64,000 nt of DNA. Origin: Thiodiazotropha sp040506705. Lineage in GTDB: Bacteria; Pseudomonadota; Gammaproteobacteria; Chromatiales; Chromatiaceae. The translations under genes were made by a program, and so were the position numbers. Positions 16,723-25,634 of this stretch are shown piece after piece. The stretch is taken from contig JBEVWG010000012.1 of NCBI GenBank assembly GCA_040506705.1, positions 1-64,000 of the forward strand, read 5' to 3'. The notes below the pieces were generated by a model, which ran no database searches, had not been told where the DNA came from, and was given only the letters and a program-made list of their open reading frames with translations. Positions within the stretch are counted from its first letter, which is position 1. Each line of letters begins with the position of its first letter.

Positions 16723-19221
16723 TCAACTAATCTTAACACCTTTAAACAAGGTACGGATACGTGCGGAATTGCCGATAACGGCCAAAGAACTCAAAGGCAT
16801 CGAGATCGCCGCTACCAAGGGGGTAACTACTGCAGCCATCGCCAATGGCACCATGACAATATTGTAACTAATTGAGATACCTATATTTTGTCGAATCGTT
16901 AGCAGCGCCCTCCTTGAGAGTCCAATTGCTAAACGAACCCGCTCCAGCTCACTACTCATGAGCACGATATCTGCACTCGCAATCGACACATCGGTACCAG
17001 AACCCATGGCGATGCCAACATCGGCCCGAACCAGAGCTGGTGCATCATTCACACCATCACCGACCATGGCGACACGCTGCCCTTCTGATTGCAACTGACT
17101 GATAACCTGGTCTTTCTCTTCTGGCAATACCTCAGCGATAACATCCATACCACCAAGTCGCTCAGCAATGGCCTCAGCTGACTGCCGCCGGTCACCACTG
17201 AGCAGGGTCAACTGCATCCCTTCAGCTTTTAGAGAAGCGATCAAATCTTTAGCATCGGGCCTTATCCTATCTTCTACAGCGACCAATCCAACCTCGTTGC
17301 CGTTCACTGCTACACGAAACCAGCCGATACCCCGCTCATCCAGCTGATGTTCAAACATATTCAGGCGTTCAGATGATCGATAACCTTCTCTCTCCATCAA
17401 TGCCGCACTGCCAATCGTAAAGTGATCTTCACCCACCCGCGCAGTCACACCAAGCCCAGGAATCGACCTGAAATCACGACAAGCATATCCAGCTTGATCT
17501 TTGGCAAACATCTCAACCCAGTTCACCACTGACTCAGCTGTGGGGTGTTCCGATTGCCGCTCTACCAGAGCCAACTTCACCATCAGATCACGAACCGATT
17601 CTGGAGGTTGTTCTTCGCCTTCGTTCCACTGCTCATCATCGGTAAATACAGCAACCACTGAAAGGCCACCCTCTGTCAGGGTTCCTGTTTTATCGAAAAT
17701 CACATGATTGATAGTTGAGAGTGTCTCCAATACCTCGCCATTCTTAACAAGAATGCCATATTTGGCGCCTAGACCAGAGGCCACAGCAATCGACATAGGG
17801 GTTGCTAAACCAAATGCACAGGGACAGGTAATAATTAATACCGACGTCGCAGCCAATAGCGCTACTTCAAAATCACTATTGAACCAATATAGAAAGGTTA
17901 ATGTCGCCAAGGCTAATGTTACGGCCACAAACCAGGGAACAATCTGATCAGCGAGACACTGGATGGGTGCTTTTGAGCTCTGTGCCTCTTCAACCAGACT
18001 GATAATCCGGCCAAGGGCTGTATTTTTCAATAATCCGGTCACTTCCACCTGTAATGCACCATGTCCATTAATCGTGCCGGCAGATACATGATCCCCAACT
18101 GTTTTATTGATCGCCAGTGACTCTCCAGTAAGCATCGCCTCATCGATAGTCGTCAGACCCTCTACGACAACCCCATCTACAGGCACACGCTCACCAGGCT
18201 TTATCAATATCCGCTCGCCCAGGGTAATGGCTCGAATGGGTACCACCTCTTCAGCACCGCCTGGTTCCAGACGTGTCGCGACTCGGGGTTGAAGATCGAG
18301 CAGACGCTGGGTGGCCGCCACAGCTTGCCGTTTCGACATTGCCTCAAGATAACGACCAACAAGAATGACAAAAAGGAAATTGACCACTGTATCGTAGTAG
18401 ACCTCACCCACAGTAGTGCCGCTGAGAGTGATATAGAGCGAGTAGAGATAGGTGATTGAAGCACCAATAGCGATCGGCAGATCCATACCAAGATGTAAAT
18501 TGCGCAACCCAGACCAGGCACCTTTGAAAAAGGGATACCCTGAATAGAGGAGCACTGGCGTAGCCAGGGCAAAACCAATCCAGTGGAACAGACTTCGAAA
18601 CTCTCCTTGACTTGCACCGGCATAGAGCGCAATCGAGATCCACATCAGGTTCATCATGCCAAATGCGGCGAAAGCCATTCTATAGAGTAGATGACGATTC
18701 TGTTTCTTCAGGGTTCCCTCAGCTGCCTCGGGATCGTACGGCACTGCAGCATATCCAATCTGTCCCAAACGTTGAATAATTTGCGATAAGCTAATTGCGC
18801 TGTTGTGCCACTTAACGTGCAGACGCTTTCCAGATAGATTGACCTGGGCGGAGATGATACCTGGTAGAGGATTCAAGGTGTGCTCGATCAACCAGACGCA
18901 AGCCGCGCAATGTATCCCTTCAATCAGGAGATGAATATCCCTCTCCTCCGCCAGTTCACCTACAAACTCGGCCTGCACATCATCCAGGTCATAGAGCGCC
19001 AACTCTGTGGGAATATCGGGTGGAGGAGCGAGATTAGCGCCTTCAGGTGTACGCTGATAGAAGCCTTCCAATCCAGCATCATAGATCGCTTCACATACGG
19101 CTTTACAGCCAAGACAGCAGAAATGTTGGGTTTCACCCTCGATTTCACTGGTAACATCATCTTCCGGGGGAATGGGAAGCTGGCAATGGAAACAGCCTTC
19201 AGAGGCGTCTACGTGTGACAC
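16723..19221 (-). CDS. ccoI: Cu+-exporting P-type ATPase CcoI for cbb3 assembly
   Basis: 832 residues, GTG start with AGGAG 5 bases upstream. Order of domains: N-terminal cysteine-rich region (CFHCQLPIPP, FCCLGCKAVC), HMA domain with CAACVW, eight membrane spans, ion-binding CPC in ITCPCAFGLATP, phosphorylation motif DKTGTLT, and GDGVNDAPAL in the hinge. This is the CcoI/FixI branch rather than CopA because of the extra N-terminal metal-binding region and its place in a ccoGHIS operon. It moves copper to the periplasm for the CuB site of CcoN. Confidence 0.95.
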   Translation of the reverse strand: MSHVDASEGCFHCQLPIPPEDDVTSEIEGETQHFCCLGCKAVCEAIYDAGLEGFYQRTPEGANLAPPPDIPTELALYDLDDVQAEFVGELAEERDIHLLIEGIHCAACVWLIEHTLNPLPGIISAQVNLSGKRLHVKWHNSAISLSQIIQRLGQIGYAAVPYDPEAAEGTLKKQNRHLLYRMAFAAFGMMNLMWISIALYAGASQGEFRSLFHWIGFALATPVLLYSGYPFFKGAWSGLRNLHLGMDLPIAIGASITYLYSLYITLSGTTVGEVYYDTVVNFLFVILVGRYLEAMSKRQAVAATQRLLDLQPRVATRLEPGGAEEVVPIRAITLGERILIKPGERVPVDGVVVEGLTTIDEAMLTGESLAINKTVGDHVSAGTINGHGALQVEVTGLLKNTALGRIISLVEEAQSSKAPIQCLADQIVPWFVAVTLALATLTFLYWFNSDFEVALLAATSVLIITCPCAFGLATPMSIAVASGLGAKYGILVKNGEVLETLSTINHVIFDKTGTLTEGGLSVVAVFTDDEQWNEGEEQPPESVRDLMVKLALVERQSEHPTAESVVNWVEMFAKDQAGYACRDFRSIPGLGVTARVGEDHFTIGSAALMEREGYRSSERLNMFEHQLDERGIGWFRVAVNGNEVGLVAVEDRIRPDAKDLIASLKAEGMQLTLLSGDRRQSAEAIAERLGGMDVIAEVLPEEKDQVISQLQSEGQRVAMVGDGVNDAPALVRADVGIAMGSGTDVSIASADIVLMSSELERVRLAIGLSRRALLTIRQNIGISISYNIVMVPLAMAAVVTPLVAAISMPLSSLAVIGNSARIRTLFKGVKIS

Positions 19222-19348
19222 AGATTCTCCTGTAAAGAGGTGAAAATCGCTTTCCGGTTTAGCTGAAAACCATCAACCTCATCAGAATGACAGGTATCCT
19301 TGGCACAATCTCGAACATAGGTCTGACCCGCATATCTAGCGTCCCAGA

Positions 19349-19852
19349 CTAAGGCACCCAATCGATGCCTACACCAATCCTTTTAGCCACCTGGTATTCA
19401 TCCTCTCCATTGCGAATACTGACCAGCGTATCCCAAGCGCCTTTCAGGGGGAAACTGACCGTTGCCTCATACATTCCAGGGCCAACACGTTGCATGGGTA
19501 CGGAGAAATCCTGTTTCGCATCAGAAGGGCGATACGCGTGAAAAATAACTTCATCGCGATCAATTGGCTCTCCCTCTTTGTCAGTCACACTATATTGGCA
19601 GAGTACAGCTTCACCGATCCCAATCTTAGAGGGCAGCTTAACCTTCATTTTCCACTGGGGATCCCTTGCCTTGCGCTTGAGCATGTTCTTCTCATAATCC
19701 TGTCCACGATCATAGAAGTCATCCACAACCAGACCAGGATTGTTATCGATTGCCAGGTAAATCATGATCATATTCATGGTGAAGAAGATGACCACCATTG
19801 CCACCCAGGCAATGACCCAGGGGCTTCTCCAAGCTGATTTTTTGTCTGTCAT
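19349..19852 (-). CDS. ccoH: Cbb3 oxidase assembly protein CcoH (FixH family)
   Basis: 167 residues with one membrane span near the N-terminus (about 12-32) and a periplasmic FixH domain. The DFYDRGQDYEKNM motif just after the span and the PLKGAWDTLVSIRNG segment near the end are typical. CcoH associates stably with the assembled cbb3 oxidase and helps its maturation. It sits between ccoG and ccoI on the same strand. A hairpin with a T-rich tract lies between it and ccoG, so ccoHIS may have reduced read-through from ccoG. Confidence 0.88.
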   Translation of the reverse strand: MTDKKSAWRSPWVIAWVAMVVIFFTMNMIMIYLAIDNNPGLVVDDFYDRGQDYEKNMLKRKARDPQWKMKVKLPSKIGIGEAVLCQYSVTDKEGEPIDRDEVIFHAYRPSDAKQDFSVPMQRVGPGMYEATVSFPLKGAWDTLVSIRNGEDEYQVAKRIGVGIDWVP

Positions 19853-19887
19853 GGCGATAACTTATAACGACTTCAATAAAAATGAAA

Positions 19888-19911
19888 AGGGCGGACATCT
19901 CTGTCCGCCCT
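19888..19911 (-). terminator. Probable intrinsic terminator after ccoG
   Basis: A ten-pair stem (AGGGCGGACA/TGTCCGCCCT) with a TCTC-type loop lies just after the ccoG stop codon. In minus-strand sense it is followed by TTTTCATTTTTATT, a T-rich tract. It would lower transcription from ccoG into ccoH. Confidence 0.65.
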
Positions 19912-19937
19912 AAGAATATGCCTTATTTTATCAATCT

Positions 19938-21374
19938 CTAACGCCGGGGGCCAATAAAAACGCTCACACGTTTATTTTCAAGCACCTCACCATCATACTC
20001 GCCCTGAACTTTGAAGGTAATTGGTAAGGTCTCCTTGGTTAGCAAGGTTTGAGGAACCCGCACAAAGACCGTGCGTGCAGTGACTTTACCGTGACGCGCA
20101 TTGGTCACAACATCCTCATCCACAAATATCAACCCTTCTGGCCCCTCAGCGCTGAGGGTAACCGGGATATCCTTGGTCATCTTGTTTAGAATTTTCACAG
20201 TATATTTATTCTGAATACTGCCATCACTCTGTAATACAAACAGGGGTTGCCGGTCATGTATTACCTTGATCTCGAGTGGCGCCAGAGAGGTTAATCCATA
20301 CGCAATACCTGCGAGTGCCAGACTCATTATTACCGTATAGACCCAGACACGAGGCCTTTTGTACAAGGGTACCGGTTTTTGCTGCGCCTCCAGTGATTCA
20401 TAGGACTCATAACGAATTAAGCCTTTTGGCCGCCCGATTTTCTCCATGACCTCATCACAGGCATCTATACAGAGGGAGCACATGATACAACCCTCCTGCT
20501 GCCCATGACGGATGTCCACGCCAGTCGGGCAGACCGCAATACACTGCTTACAATCGACGCAATCACCCGTGGTTCTATCCTCTTCTGCCTCACCTTTTTT
20601 TATGCGACCTCTTGGCTCACCCCTATGAAAATCATAAGAGGGCACCATGGTGGTCTTATCGATCATTACCCCTTGAATTCGAGCATAGGGGCAGAGCCAG
20701 AAGCAGGCCTGTTCGCGCATATATCCTGCCAGGACATAGGTTCCTGCTGTGAACAGTGCAATGGTGCCATAGGCAACTGAACTAGCCTGCAGAGTAAAAA
20801 TATCACGCCACAGGTCAAAAACATCATAAAACCAGGCAACGAAGCTTACGCCGGTTAGTGCGGAAATCAGTAGCCAGACGAGGTGTTTAGTTACTTTAAT
20901 TCTGACTTTGGTGGCACTCATTGGTGCTTTTTCAAGCTTGCGACGTTTTATTGGCGAGCCTTCCAGCTTCTCCTCCAGCCAGGTGAAAACATCTGTCCAG
21001 ACAGTTTGAAAGCAGAAGAAGCCACAATAGACGCGACCGGCAAGTGCGGTGGCCACAGCCAACAGCAAAGCGAAAAAGAGCAGTGTCAGTGAGAGCATCC
21101 AGAAATCCTGCGGCAAAATAGTTACACCCAGGATATGGAACTGACGGTTCGGAATATCAAAAAGGATAGCTTGACGATCTCCCCATTGAGCATAAGGACC
21201 GACAAAAAAGATAATCCAGAAAGAGGCGGCTAACCATTTAATATTGCGCCAATAACCACCCATGCGCTTGGCGTGTATAGTCTCTTCACCAGTATTCAGA
21301 TTCCAATGTGCCGATTCAGCGTATAGATCATCCACAACATTTTGCTTGGATGCGGTCGTCTCACTTGCGCTCAA
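19938..21374 (-). CDS. ccoG: Cbb3 oxidase accessory iron-sulfur protein CcoG
   Basis: 478 residues. Several membrane spans in the N-terminal half with a ferredoxin-like part carrying two [4Fe-4S] motifs (CVDCKQCIAVCPTGVDIR and CIMCSLCIDAC), then a membrane segment and a C-terminal immunoglobulin-like domain (about 360-478). GRVYCGFFCFQTVW and CFWLCPYARIQGVM are conserved CcoG (RdxA/FixG) blocks. CcoG has been described as a cupric reductase that supplies Cu(I) for cbb3 assembly. It has its own upstream region with a FNR-like sequence, separated from the ccoNOQP operon by a terminator. Confidence 0.95.
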   Translation of the reverse strand: MSASETTASKQNVVDDLYAESAHWNLNTGEETIHAKRMGGYWRNIKWLAASFWIIFFVGPYAQWGDRQAILFDIPNRQFHILGVTILPQDFWMLSLTLLFFALLLAVATALAGRVYCGFFCFQTVWTDVFTWLEEKLEGSPIKRRKLEKAPMSATKVRIKVTKHLVWLLISALTGVSFVAWFYDVFDLWRDIFTLQASSVAYGTIALFTAGTYVLAGYMREQACFWLCPYARIQGVMIDKTTMVPSYDFHRGEPRGRIKKGEAEEDRTTGDCVDCKQCIAVCPTGVDIRHGQQEGCIMCSLCIDACDEVMEKIGRPKGLIRYESYESLEAQQKPVPLYKRPRVWVYTVIMSLALAGIAYGLTSLAPLEIKVIHDRQPLFVLQSDGSIQNKYTVKILNKMTKDIPVTLSAEGPEGLIFVDEDVVTNARHGKVTARTVFVRVPQTLLTKETLPITFKVQGEYDGEVLENKRVSVFIGPRR

Positions 21375-21710
21375 TTGCTCAACTCCTCTGAATCAGTGGG
21401 GGTAATTTAGAAAACTATGATATAGGTCACGTTGCTTACTAGCCAATGCGATTTATCAATACATTAAGGCCAATTAAACGACAAAAAGTTGCCATTTTAC
21501 AGGCTTAACCGAGTTCTAAATATAGATAAACAGACGCAGAATAGTACACTGATTTTCTGGAAGATGTTTAAGAACAGCCCAATCGAAGCGCGATGAGCAG
21601 TATTCAGTACTCATGAAGAAGCGGCATGAAAGCAGTGCTGAACCCCACAATTTTCATAGGGTTAAATAAAATGTGTCAGCATAAAATATTCATGAATTGT
21701 TTCAGAAATA
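21375..21710. other. ccoG upstream region
   Basis: 336 bp between the ccoG start and the terminator after the ccoNOQP operon. It contains the FNR/CRP-like palindrome at 21417-21430 and no ORF. It is presumably the ccoG promoter region. Confidence 0.5.
21417..21430 (-). promoter_or_regulatory. FNR/CRP-like palindrome upstream of ccoG
   Basis: Minus-strand sequence GTGACCTATATCAT, 43 bp before the ccoG start. Its halves TGAC and ATCA are spaced by four bases as in FNR/ANR sites, but the outer bases differ from the TTGAT-N4-ATCAA consensus. It is 12/14 identical to the palindrome 97 bp upstream of ccoN (25274-25287), which supports a shared regulator. Confidence 0.4.
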
Positions 21711-21738
21711 AAAAGGGGGGTATTACCCCCCCTTTTTC
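21711..21738 (-). terminator. Intrinsic terminator of the ccoNOQP operon
   Basis: A G6/C6 stem with a five-base loop (GGGGGG TAATA CCCCCC in minus sense), flanked by A-runs and T-runs on both sides, so it could work in both directions. It lies 19 bp after the stop codon of the 41-residue membrane protein gene, closing the ccoNOQP transcription unit. Confidence 0.85.
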
Positions 21739-21756
21739 TATTAATCACTTGTCAGC

Positions 21757-21882
21757 TTAGCTGTTGTGTTTTTCAGCATCACTCTTGATCAGCTTATTAA
21801 CCTTAAAGCCCAAGTAGATAATGATTACGACACAAATCACCACGCTAATAATGGAACCCCAAAATACTGCGTCTCCGTTCAT
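21757..21882 (-). CDS. Small membrane protein, 41 residues, last gene of the ccoNOQP operon
   Basis: ATG at 21882 preceded by AAGGGG with a 6-base gap. Product MNGDAVFWGSIISVVICVVI continues into one membrane span (about 7-24) and a short basic-polar tail ending DAEKHNS. It lies 81 bp after ccoP and just before the operon terminator, so it is almost surely co-transcribed with the oxidase. Size and topology recall CcoM, the small extra cbb3 subunit of Pseudomonas stutzeri, and CydX-type proteins, but no sequence identity can be claimed. It is a candidate accessory subunit or stability factor of the cbb3 oxidase. Confidence 0.7.
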   Translation of the reverse strand: MNGDAVFWGSIISVVICVVIIIYLGFKVNKLIKSDAEKHNS

Positions 21883-21963
21883 AGCAATCCCCTTATTTTA
21901 TAACCGTGCGAGAGTTCCCTTCTCACACGGTAATGATGAAAAATATTTCTATCAGAAGGCTGT

Positions 21964-22815
21964 TTATTGACCACCACCGAAACGGTGAACATATACAGCA
22001 ATCTTTTTGATGTCATCTTCTGATAAGCGATCACCAAAAGCCGGCATCTCAGCATTACGAGTTTTTGGCTCAGTGGCATCATTCACACCATATGCAATGG
22101 TGTATTTGATGCTATCTTTTAAGGTCTCACCTTCAGCAGGCATAAAACGATAGATGCCATCAGTCAGATTTGCTGAACCGAGAACAGCCATACCCTTACC
22201 GTCCATGCCGTGACAAGCGATACAACCTTTCTGAGTAAAGTTTGCATCAGAGGTTGGGTTACCCGCCATGATCGCTTCAGCCAGACTGTCAACTTCAGCA
22301 TCGGAGAGGATCTTGCCGTGAGCGGTCATGATACCCTTGCGACCCATAGTGACGGTCTGCTGAATATTTTCAATAGCACCGCCATAAAGCCAATCATCGT
22401 CGGCCAACACTGGGTAGCCTGGGCCACCTTGTCCGCCACCGCCATGACAGGCTGCACAGTTGTCACCAAACAGTACCTTCGCAGAAGCTATGGTGTATTG
22501 AGTTAGAGCAGGTGTCGCCAGAATCTCTTTTGCCGACATGCCCTTGATCTGGGTTTCGAACTCGGCTCGAACTGCTTCGACCTCGTCTACACCAGCCTTG
22601 TATTCATCCATCTGACTCCAACCCATGACACCCTGTGTAGGCTCTTGACCTACAGGCCACATTGGATAGAGCACACCGTAGGCTATCCACCAGATCACAG
22701 AAGCCCAGAAGGCAATCATCCACCACCGTGGTGGCGGGTTACTAAGCTCCCGGAGGTTATCGTCCCATATATGTCCGGTATTGTTCTCACCCGGAAAAGG
22801 ATTATTGTCCGCCAT
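21964..22815 (-). CDS. ccoP: Cbb3-type cytochrome c oxidase subunit III, dihaem
   Basis: 283 residues from the ATG at 22815 (MADNNPFPGENNTGH), which has GGAG 7 bases upstream; a start 12 codons earlier is unlikely. One N-terminal span region (WWMIAFWASVIWWIAYGVLYP), then two cytochrome c domains with CAACHGGGG and CIACHGMDG. The protein passes electrons from soluble cytochromes to CcoO and CcoN. It overlaps the end of ccoQ by 14 bp. Length is normal for CcoP. Confidence 0.95.
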   Translation of the reverse strand: MADNNPFPGENNTGHIWDDNLRELSNPPPRWWMIAFWASVIWWIAYGVLYPMWPVGQEPTQGVMGWSQMDEYKAGVDEVEAVRAEFETQIKGMSAKEILATPALTQYTIASAKVLFGDNCAACHGGGGQGGPGYPVLADDDWLYGGAIENIQQTVTMGRKGIMTAHGKILSDAEVDSLAEAIMAGNPTSDANFTQKGCIACHGMDGKGMAVLGSANLTDGIYRFMPAEGETLKDSIKYTIAYGVNDATEPKTRNAEMPAFGDRLSEDDIKKIAVYVHRFGGGQ

Positions 22816-23011
22816 TTTTATCTCCGCTATCAATTGCATCATCGTCGTCAATCGGGATAAAGCGGTTCTTCTCCAGCTTTTCCCGATTTTTCGGACGTAG
22901 CGCGTAGAAATATACGCCTATCATTAGGAAGAAGGTGACCACCGTCATGATCAGTCCGATCCAATCATTGGTGGTCATCGCCTCCCAATTAGTTTGAAAG
23001 TACTCTTTCAT
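22802..23011 (-). CDS. ccoQ: Cbb3-type cytochrome c oxidase subunit CcoQ
   Basis: 69 residues, one membrane span followed by YFYALRPKNREKLEKNRFIPIDDDD, typical of CcoQ/FixQ: the ALRPKNRE block after the span is conserved, and the acidic tail is common. CcoQ stabilises the interaction of CcoP with the core complex. The start codon overlaps the ccoO stop codon (TAATG), and the end overlaps ccoP. Confidence 0.9.
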   Translation of the reverse strand: MKEYFQTNWEAMTTNDWIGLIMTVVTFFLMIGVYFYALRPKNREKLEKNRFIPIDDDDAIDSGDKNGGQ

Positions 23012-23724
23012 TACTGACGATAGACCTTGTTCTCGTCTAGAGCCGCCATGGTGCCCAAAACCTGCAAATAGGCAACCATTGCGTCTTCCTCTGTCTTGCC
23101 TGCCAACTCAGCATTAGCGCTGGCAATATCCTCATCGGTGTAAGGCACACCCATGAGTTGCATGACTTGAAAGCGTCTTGCCATATCCACGCCCTCTACT
23201 GAATTTTCAGCCATCCAAGGGTAGTTAGGCATAACAGACTCAGGAACCACCGAACGCGGTGCGCGTAGATGCTTACGGTGCCAGTCGTCAGAGTACTTAC
23301 CGCCGAGACGAGCAAAGTCAGGACCAGTACGTTTGGAGCCCCACTGGAACGGATGATCGTACATAGACTCCGAGGCCAGTGAGTAGTGACCATAACGCTC
23401 CTTCTCATCACGGAAAGGACGTACCATCTGAGAGTGACACAAATAGCAGCCCTCTCTTTGGTAAACATCACGACCAGCCAGTTCCAAAGCAGTATATGGA
23501 CGCATGCCATCACCTGGTTTATGGTCCTGCAGGGTCTGTCCTGCTTGACGTTGCCAGACCAGTTCAGGAGCAGCGTTATGCTCAAACGTGTTCTTCATAG
23601 TGAAGAGTGGGACGATTTCCACCAAGCCACCTACAGAGAGGGCCAAGGCCAGAATAATCAGGAGAAGCCAGATGTTTTTCTCCATCTTCTCCTGAAAGCT
23701 TACAGATTGGTTATCATTCGCCAT
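23011..23724 (-). CDS. ccoO: Cbb3-type cytochrome c oxidase subunit II, monohaem
   Basis: 237 residues from the ATG at 23724 (MANDNQSVSFQEKMEKN) with AAGGGGG 9 bases upstream; an in-frame start 22 codons earlier overlaps ccoN and has no good ribosome site. One N-terminal span, then a haem c site in EGCYLCHSQMVRPF and the conserved RTGPDFARLGGKYSDDWHRKHL and VVPESVMPNYPW blocks. It transfers electrons from CcoP to the active site. Length and order ccoN-O-Q-P are canonical. Confidence 0.95.
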   Translation of the reverse strand: MANDNQSVSFQEKMEKNIWLLLIILALALSVGGLVEIVPLFTMKNTFEHNAAPELVWQRQAGQTLQDHKPGDGMRPYTALELAGRDVYQREGCYLCHSQMVRPFRDEKERYGHYSLASESMYDHPFQWGSKRTGPDFARLGGKYSDDWHRKHLRAPRSVVPESVMPNYPWMAENSVEGVDMARRFQVMQLMGVPYTDEDIASANAELAGKTEEDAMVAYLQVLGTMAALDENKVYRQ

Positions 23725-23743
23725 TTTGCGAAACCCCCTTAGA

Positions 23744-25177
23744 TTAAGCTGTAGCCGCAGCGGTGCGGGCTTGTTGCAGACTACCTTCACTAGATGCTTT
23801 CACAACAGTCATGAGGACATTGATCAGCATCAGCACGGCACCGAGCAAGAAGATCATGCCGCCTACTGCACGCATTGCGTAGTAGGGATGCATCGCTTCA
23901 ACAGATTCCGCGAAAGTGTAGGCCAGAGTTCCGTACTCATCGTAAGCACGCCACATCAGACCTTGCATGATACCGGATACCCACATGGCTACGACGTAGA
24001 CAACTGCACCGATGGTTGCTGTCCAGAAGTGAGCATTGATCAGCTTCATGGACCACATTTCAGTATGGAAGGTACGCATCATCAGATGGTAGATAGCACC
24101 GATTGCAACCATGGCAACCCAACCCAGCGCACCAGAGTGCACATGACCAACTGTCCAGTCAGTGTAGTGAGAGAGGGCGTTAACAGTCTTCAGAGACATG
24201 ACCGGACCTTCAAAGGTGGACATGGCGTAGAAGGCCAATGACATAATCATGAAACGCAGGATGTAGTCGGTACGTAGTTTGTCCCAAGCACCTGAGAGAG
24301 TCATCATACCGTTAACCGCGCCACCCCAGGATGGGATAATCATGGCCAGAGATACAGCGGCGCCCAGAGAACCAGTCCAATCTGGCAGTGCGGTGTATTG
24401 AAGGTGATGAGCACCAAGCCATACATAACCGAACATCAGAGCCCAGAAGTGGATAACTGATAGACGATAGGAGTAGACGGGACGTCCAGCCTGTTTAGGT
24501 ACGAAGTAGTACATGATTCCCAGGAAGCCAGCTGTCAGGTAGAAACCTACAGCATTGTGGCCCCACCACCACTGAACCATTGCATCCTGCACGCCAGCGA
24601 AAAGGGAATAAGATTTGAACAGATCAACCGGGACGGCCAAGCTATTGACTACATGCAGATAGGTAATCATCACCATCATACCCAGGAAGAACCAGTTGGA
24701 TACATAGATGTGAGAGGACTTCCGAGTAGCCAGAGTCATTATGAAGTTGAATGAGTAAGCGAGCCATACTACAGCAATCGCCAGATCAATTGGCCACTCC
24801 AATTCAGCATATTCTTTTGCTTGGTTGATACCAAGAGGAAGGGTGATTACTGCAGACACAATAATCAGATTCCAACCAACGAAGACAAACCAAGCAAGCT
24901 TGTCGCTCCAGAGTCTCACGCCGCAGGTTCGCTGGACACTATAGTATGATGTCGCCATCAACGCACATCCACCAAATGCGAAAATAACAGCATTGGTATG
25001 AAGCGGACGAAGACGACCGAATGTTAAATATGGAAGATCGAAATTCAGAAATGGCCATGCCAATTCGGATGCGATATACACACCCACTAACGCGCCTACT
25101 ACAAGGTAGACAACGGCCATGACGGTAAACCAGCGCACAACATCAAAGTTGTATTTTTGCTCGGCTGCGGCGTCCAT
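23744..25177 (-). CDS. ccoN: Cbb3-type cytochrome c oxidase subunit I, catalytic
   Basis: 477 residues with about 12 membrane spans. Haem and copper ligands are visible in context: LHTNAVIFAFGG (low-spin haem), WWGHNAVGFYLTAGFLGIMYYF (CuB His and cross-linked Tyr of the C family), YTALPDW and HVHSGALGW. It reduces oxygen to water with high affinity and pumps protons. It is the first gene of ccoNOQP, and its 457-bp upstream region holds a near-consensus FNR/ANR site and two other palindromes. Confidence 0.97.
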   Translation of the reverse strand: MDAAAEQKYNFDVVRWFTVMAVVYLVVGALVGVYIASELAWPFLNFDLPYLTFGRLRPLHTNAVIFAFGGCALMATSYYSVQRTCGVRLWSDKLAWFVFVGWNLIIVSAVITLPLGINQAKEYAELEWPIDLAIAVVWLAYSFNFIMTLATRKSSHIYVSNWFFLGMMVMITYLHVVNSLAVPVDLFKSYSLFAGVQDAMVQWWWGHNAVGFYLTAGFLGIMYYFVPKQAGRPVYSYRLSVIHFWALMFGYVWLGAHHLQYTALPDWTGSLGAAVSLAMIIPSWGGAVNGMMTLSGAWDKLRTDYILRFMIMSLAFYAMSTFEGPVMSLKTVNALSHYTDWTVGHVHSGALGWVAMVAIGAIYHLMMRTFHTEMWSMKLINAHFWTATIGAVVYVVAMWVSGIMQGLMWRAYDEYGTLAYTFAESVEAMHPYYAMRAVGGMIFLLGAVLMLINVLMTVVKASSEGSLQQARTAAATA

Positions 25178-25222
25178 GTACCCCCCTTAAACAAATAATT
25201 GAACGAAACTTAAAAGACAACA

Positions 25223-25243
25223 TTTTTGGGAATGTCCCAAAAA
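25223..25243. promoter_or_regulatory. Perfect inverted repeat in the ccoN leader
   Basis: TTTTTGGGA and TCCCAAAAA separated by three bases, a perfect nine-pair palindrome 46 bp upstream of the ccoN start. A three-base loop is tight for an RNA hairpin and there is no gene end here, so a protein-binding operator is at least as likely as a terminator or attenuator. Confidence 0.4.
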
Positions 25244-25273
25244 TACAACTGTGTGAAATGACACAATTGCAGC

Positions 25274-25287
25274 GTGACATATATCAC
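25274..25287. promoter_or_regulatory. CRP/FNR-like palindrome upstream of ccoN
   Basis: GTGACATATATCAC, a GTGA-N6-TCAC palindrome, 97 bp upstream of ccoN. It has CRP-type halves but also the TGAC-N4-ATCA core of the FNR/ANR group, and it is 12/14 identical to the sequence before ccoG. Confidence 0.45.
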
Positions 25288-25390
25288 TCTTAATTGGATC
25301 AGATGTCAATACGAAAAAGCCTATAAGTCGGCAAGACGCATCTCACGTAACCTATTGTTTAATTAAAATAATATGGGCATATCCTAGAAA

Positions 25391-25404
25391 TTGACTCAGA
25401 TCAA
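25391..25404. promoter_or_regulatory. FNR/ANR box upstream of ccoN
   Basis: TTGACTCAGATCAA matches the FNR/ANR consensus TTGAT-N4-ATCAA at 9 of 10 positions. It is 214 bp upstream of ccoN, further than a typical class II site, so a long leader or a second site closer in is implied. The fnr gene lies 231 bp away. Confidence 0.65.
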
Positions 25405-25634
25405 AGAAAACGGAATTAAACAAATTTACCTAGACTGAGCTGAAACCTGCAACAACAGTTGCTGACAAAGAAGTTTAAAAAGTAATTGGAATAAAAAAGA
25501 CAGAGCAAAACAGTCGGATTTATTTATTGATAATCACTCTCAATAAAACATTTTATTGATGGGCGCATTCAATCTGCTTCTAATAATTTAAACAGAGGAA
25601 AAGTGTCGTCATACATATATCAAGTTAGATATTT

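Larger units (their letters stand above)
25178..25634. other. Regulatory region between ccoN and fnr
   Basis: 457 bp, AT-rich, no ORF. In the minus-strand direction toward ccoN it holds an FNR/ANR box (25391-25404), a CRP/FNR-like palindrome (25274-25287) and a strong inverted repeat (25223-25243), each listed separately. The stretch 25405-25634 follows the fnr stop codon and shows no clear terminator, so rpoS/fnr transcripts might read into ccoN. Confidence 0.5.
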
